In this document: positions 5,994 to 8,316 of the stretch, piece after piece | Numbering within the stretch: position 1 is the stretch's first letter | Layout: the number at the start of each line of letters is the position of its first letter | Assembly (NCBI GenBank): GCA_030669465.1 | Contig: DAOVDN010000037.1 | Span: forward strand, 1-8,316 | DNA from: Desulfobacterales bacterium | GTDB lineage: Bacteria; Desulfobacterota; Desulfobacteria; Desulfobacterales; ETH-SRB1 | Length of the DNA: 8,316 nt | Reading direction: 5' to 3' | The notes under the pieces: generated by a model | What the model saw: the letters and a program-made list of their open reading frames with translations, nothing else | Database searches by the model: none | What the model was told of the DNA's origin: nothing | Translations under genes and position numbers: made by a program

Positions 5994-6869
5994 TCATCTC
6001 TTCACGGTATTATAAAGATCAAAGGCCTTTTCCGGTGTCTCATTATCGTGAACAACAGCCCGTACAGCCTGGATCATTGCAATTGGAGACTCTGACTGGA
6101 AGATATTTCGCCCCATATCGACTCCACCGGCCCCCTGCTGAATTGCATTATAAGCCATCGTCAGAGCATCCAGCTCAGGGATCTTCTTGCCTCCGGCCAT
6201 GACAATAGGAACAGGACAGGAGGAGGTGACGGTTTCAAAGCCTTTCTCAATATAGTATGTTTTGATGTAATGCGCTCCGAGTTCGGCACATATCCTGGTG
6301 GCAAGCCTGAAATATCGCGCATCACGATTCATATCTCTGCCGACTGCGGTCACAGCCAGCGTTGGGATCCCATAGCGCGTTCCCATATCCACCATGCGGG
6401 TCATATTGATGATTGATTCCTTTTCATGTTCACCGCCGATAAATACCTGGACAGCCATGGCGCAAGCATTGAGACGTATCGACTCTTCGATATCAACAGC
6501 AATATCTTCATTGGAAAGTTCCTTGAGTACGCTGGTCCCGCCGGAAACTCTGAGAACGATCGACTTTGTCATCGACGGAGGAACAATGCTTCTCAGTATC
6601 CCTCTGGTAAGCATCAGCGTGTCAGCATAAGGAACCAGGGGAAGAATATTGAGGTCGATCCGTTCCAAACCGGTAGTAGGACCCTGAAAATAGCCGTGGT
6701 CTATGGCTAACATAACTGTGCGACCCGATTTAGGATTGAATATCCGGGCAAGCCGGTTTTTCATTCCCCAATCAAGAGAATTCGATCCTTTAAGAAAAAA
6801 AGCTTTTGTCTTATAAGGAATATCGGAATAAAACTTCTTAGCCTCTTTTATCTCATCTGCATCAGGCAT
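5994..6869 (-). CDS. lsrF: LsrF-like class I aldolase/thiolase (DeoC/FbaB superfamily)
   Basis: The 291-residue product resembles, from memory, E. coli LsrF along its whole length, including the same length. Shared blocks are LDWGM near 32-36, [20 protein letters not shown] (42-61), [10 protein letters not shown] (63-72), TRGILRS (88-94), [11 protein letters not shown] (202-212), [10 protein letters not shown] (223-232) and [11 protein letters not shown] (249-259). It is a TIM barrel; Lys203 in IKTYY matches the Schiff-base lysine of LsrF. LsrF cleaves phosphorylated 3-hydroxypentane-2,4-dione with CoA in autoinducer-2 degradation. The start has AAAGGAG (complement of 6878-6884) 8 nt upstream. 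No lsrK, lsrR, lsrG or transporter gene is in the window; the neighbour is an aldolase/dehydrogenase, so the substrate may differ. A perfect TATAAT (complement of 6932-6937) lies upstream but lacks a good -35. A fructose-bisphosphate aldolase-like role is the main alternative. Confidence 0.88.
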   Translation of the reverse strand: MPDADEIKEAKKFYSDIPYKTKAFFLKGSNSLDWGMKNRLARIFNPKSGRTVMLAIDHGYFQGPTTGLERIDLNILPLVPYADTLMLTRGILRSIVPPSMTKSIVLRVSGGTSVLKELSNEDIAVDIEESIRLNACAMAVQVFIGGEHEKESIINMTRMVDMGTRYGIPTLAVTAVGRDMNRDARYFRLATRICAELGAHYIKTYYIEKGFETVTSSCPVPIVMAGGKKIPELDALTMAYNAIQQGAGGVDMGRNIFQSESPIAMIQAVRAVVHDNETPEKAFDLYNTVKR

Positions 6870-6939
6870 CTGTTCGTCTCCTTTCTATATTTATTGAAAT
6901 AATTCAGCCACTAAGGCACAAAGACACAAAGATTATAAT

Positions 6940-6963
6940 TTAGGAATTGGGGAATTTAGGAAT
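6940..6963. repeat. TTAGGAAT units, inverted partner of the long array
   Basis: Three contiguous 8-bp units read TTAGGAAT, TGGGGAAT and TTAGGAAT. This is the reverse complement of the ATTCCTAA unit repeated ten times at 7083-7162, so the two blocks can pair across about 120 nt. Confidence 0.7.
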
Positions 6964-7044
6964 TGAAGGTATTCTACTGATTTTAATCCCTCAATCCCAT
7001 CCACAGATTACGCAGATTTCCGCAGATTATTTAAACATTTTGTT

Positions 7045-7162
7045 CATCCAATCATCCAATCATCCAATTCCAGCATTCCAGCATTCCTAAATTCCTAAAT
7101 TCCTAAATTCCTAAATTCCTAAATTCCTAAATTCCTAAATTCCTAAATTCCTAAATTCCTAA
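7045..7162. repeat. 118 bp array in a continuous 8-bp register with three unit types
   Basis: Read in 8-mers from 7045 the array is CATCCAAT three times, TCCAGCAT twice, then TCCTAAAT nine times plus six further bases. Framed as ATTCCTAA, the last part is ten perfect copies (7083-7162). The register is never lost where the unit changes. There are no spacers, so it is not CRISPR. It ends at the base before the stop codon of the aldolase/dehydrogenase gene. On the minus strand each TTAGGAAT unit contains TAG. Confidence 0.9.
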
Positions 7163-8316
7163 TTAAATCACTCTTTCATTACCGCCGTCGATTGGAACCT
7201 GGGCGCCTGTGGTCTTGGCAAAAGCAGGGCCCGCCATGCAGCAAACCAGAGTAGCTACGTCTTTGGACGTTATTTTTGTTTTTAAAAGATTTTTTGTTTT
7301 ATATTCCTCCACGGTAAGCCCGTAGCGTCTGGCCCGTTCCTCTAAGATTTCCCGAGTCCAGATGCCGGTGTCAAAAACAGCATCCGGATGAACGATATTA
7401 ACGCGGATTCCATCAGATGCCAATTCCATTGCAGCTATCCGGGCCAGTTGAGTCAGGCCGGCTTTTGCAACAGAATAGGCGGAAGCACCCCGCCCCGGAG
7501 CCGGGACGTTTTTCGAAGCGATAAATATCACCGTGGAATCGATGCCTTGCTTAAGATATGGAATGCATCTTTTTAATAATCGTTGATGACTCGATAAATT
7601 GATATCCATGCTCAGATTCCAGGTTTCCGTATCCATATCTTCAATACTCAGGCTGGCGGGAAATATGCCTGCATTGCTGACCAGAATATCCAGCCCGCCA
7701 AAACGACGAACAATCGATTCAACCGCTTCTTTTACAAGGTTGTCATCGGTGACATCGCAAGTCAATCCTACCAGATCCTCCTGGTTGAAAATCCGGGTAA
7801 TCTCAGGGTTTAGATCCAATCCCACAACCACAGCGCCTTGTTCGTGCAGGGTTTCCGCACAGGCACGGCCGATCCCGCTGGCAGCGCCGGTTACCAATGC
7901 TATCTTGCCTTGCAATTCAGGAGCAACGCCATTTTTGTGCAATTTTGCCTGCTGCGGGCCCCAATATTCCATATCGAAAATATCTTTTTCAGGTAACGGC
8001 TTCCACCCTCCTATGGTTTCACCATATTGGATAGCGTAGATAGTATGACGAACAATGTCGGAAACTATATTAGTATCTTTCACGCTTCGGCCAAACGCCA
8101 ACGTGCCGTGTTGAGGCCAGACTCCCCACCTGGGGGCTGGATCAAGGCAGGCCTGCCTGCCATCTGTGTTTCTGTCAAAATACTCCTTATAGATGGAAGA
8201 ATAATCGATTATATCTTTTTCCACATTGTCTCCCAGGATAACCGGAATCGGTTTGGTATGTATTACATGATCCGGAGTCATGGGACCACGAGTGGCGATT
8301 GAATTGACATTCGGAA
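7163..8316 (-). CDS. Bifunctional class II aldolase/short-chain dehydrogenase, C-terminal part
   Basis: The frame is open to the right edge with no stop, so the gene begins outside the window; an internal ATG at 8281 is not its start. The visible part is about 384 residues. Counting from the Met at 8281, 1-120 is the tail of a class II aldolase-like domain, with GPMTPDHVIHTKPIP at its head, LDPAPRW (46-52) and FDMEYWGPQQAKL (102-114). Residues 123-372 form a Rossmann dehydrogenase with TGAASGIG (131-138, NAD(P) binding), NAG (203-205), catalytic Ser256 and YSVAK (Tyr269, Lys273), and PIDGGN near the C-terminus. All catalytic dehydrogenase residues are present. The fusion matches the rhamnulose-1-phosphate aldolase/dehydrogenase type (YuxG/RhaE-like), in which a sugar phosphate is cleaved and the resulting aldehyde oxidised. 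The exact substrate is uncertain and the aldolase active-site residues lie outside the window. The LsrF-like gene follows on the same strand. Confidence 0.92.
   Translation of the reverse strand, partial: PNVNSIATRGPMTPDHVIHTKPIPVILGDNVEKDIIDYSSIYKEYFDRNTDGRQACLDPAPRWGVWPQHGTLAFGRSVKDTNIVSDIVRHTIYAIQYGETIGGWKPLPEKDIFDMEYWGPQQAKLHKNGVAPELQGKIALVTGAASGIGRACAETLHEQGAVVVGLDLNPEITRIFNQEDLVGLTCDVTDDNLVKEAVESIVRRFGGLDILVSNAGIFPASLSIEDMDTETWNLSMDINLSSHQRLLKRCIPYLKQGIDSTVIFIASKNVPAPGRGASAYSVAKAGLTQLARIAAMELASDGIRVNIVHPDAVFDTGIWTREILEERARRYGLTVEEYKTKNLLKTKITSKDVATLVCCMAGPAFAKTTGAQVPIDGGNERVI
8146..8161. repeat. GGCAGGCCTGCCTGCC element inside the aldolase/dehydrogenase gene
   Basis: Sixteen bases contain the 12-bp palindrome GGCAGGCCTGCC and share CCTGCCTGCC with the 20 bp palindromes at 591 and 2171. 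It encodes GRQAC in the DGRQACLDPAPR segment, just before the conserved LDPAPR motif, where the family is variable. The frame is intact. It could be an in-frame remnant of the dispersed element or a chance similarity. Confidence 0.4.

Larger units (their letters stand above)
6870..7162. other. 293 bp spacer made largely of short periodic repeats
   Basis: Between the two minus-strand enzyme genes I see no coding region. From left to right it holds the LsrF Shine-Dalgarno (6878-6884), two 8-bp units ACAAAGAC/ACAAAGAT (6918-6933), TTAGGAAT units (6940-6963), an AATCCCTC-type segment (6984-6998, inverted copy of 1990-2004), three CAGATT-containing units of about 9-10 bp (7003-7028), and the long 8-bp-register array at 7045-7162. 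If both genes share a transcript, this would be an unusually long repeat-rich intercistronic region. Confidence 0.7.

Noticed and set aside
5933..6202. 89-codon plus-strand frame beginning after the permease gene
   Set aside because: It is made of the repeat array followed by antisense LsrF-like sequence; no independent support.
7045..7162. Possible CRISPR array
   Set aside because: The 8-bp units are contiguous with no spacers and no cas genes are nearby.
7599..8039. 146-codon plus-strand frame
   Set aside because: It is antisense to the aldolase/dehydrogenase gene, whose catalytic motifs are clear; no recognisable product.

Overview
The window suggests a Gram-negative, probably anaerobic bacterium, perhaps a member of the Desulfobacterota. 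The Gram-negative part rests on a periplasmic adaptor plus an RND inner-membrane pump. The lineage is only an inference from moderate GC content, gene styles and long intergenic spacers filled with short palindromes and 7-8 bp periodic repeats. No rRNA or other phylogenetic marker is present.

Layout, left to right. Positions 1-121 hold, on the minus strand, a possible 32-codon gene whose stop overlaps the start of a gene that leaves the window (ATGA overlap, strong Shine-Dalgarno). Positions 146-249 are a 104 bp inverted repeat. A plus-strand tRNA pair follows (His-GTG, Arg-TCG), closed by an intrinsic terminator at 429-464. Positions 465-705 hold two palindromic elements and a weak promoter candidate. 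At 706-1989 is an RND periplasmic adaptor (membrane fusion protein). A 784 bp spacer (1990-2773) contains nested inverted repeats, a decayed GxxExxY-family gene remnant, two oppositely oriented hairpins with covarying stems, and an interleaved A-B-A'-B' repeat. At 2774-5908 is the 1044-residue RND permease.

The right part reads on the minus strand. The C-terminal part of a bifunctional class II aldolase/short-chain dehydrogenase (8316 to 7163) enters from the right edge. A 293 bp repeat-rich spacer follows, then a full-length LsrF-like class I aldolase/thiolase (6869 to 5994), which converges on the RND gene.

How the genes work together. The adaptor and permease should form the inner two parts of a tripartite proton-driven exporter; no outer-membrane channel gene is visible. 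The aldolase/dehydrogenase and the LsrF-like enzyme look like a small catabolic cluster for a phosphorylated (deoxy)sugar or related compound, with the substrate not determined here.

The most unusual pattern is that all four recognisable genes end inside, or directly against, an array of 7-8 bp repeats. In the sense direction each of these arrays carries one stop codon per unit, and its period is not divisible by three. The largest is a 118 bp stretch that keeps an 8 bp register while the unit sequence changes twice. No CRISPR array, transposase, phage gene or clearly novel multi-gene system was found.
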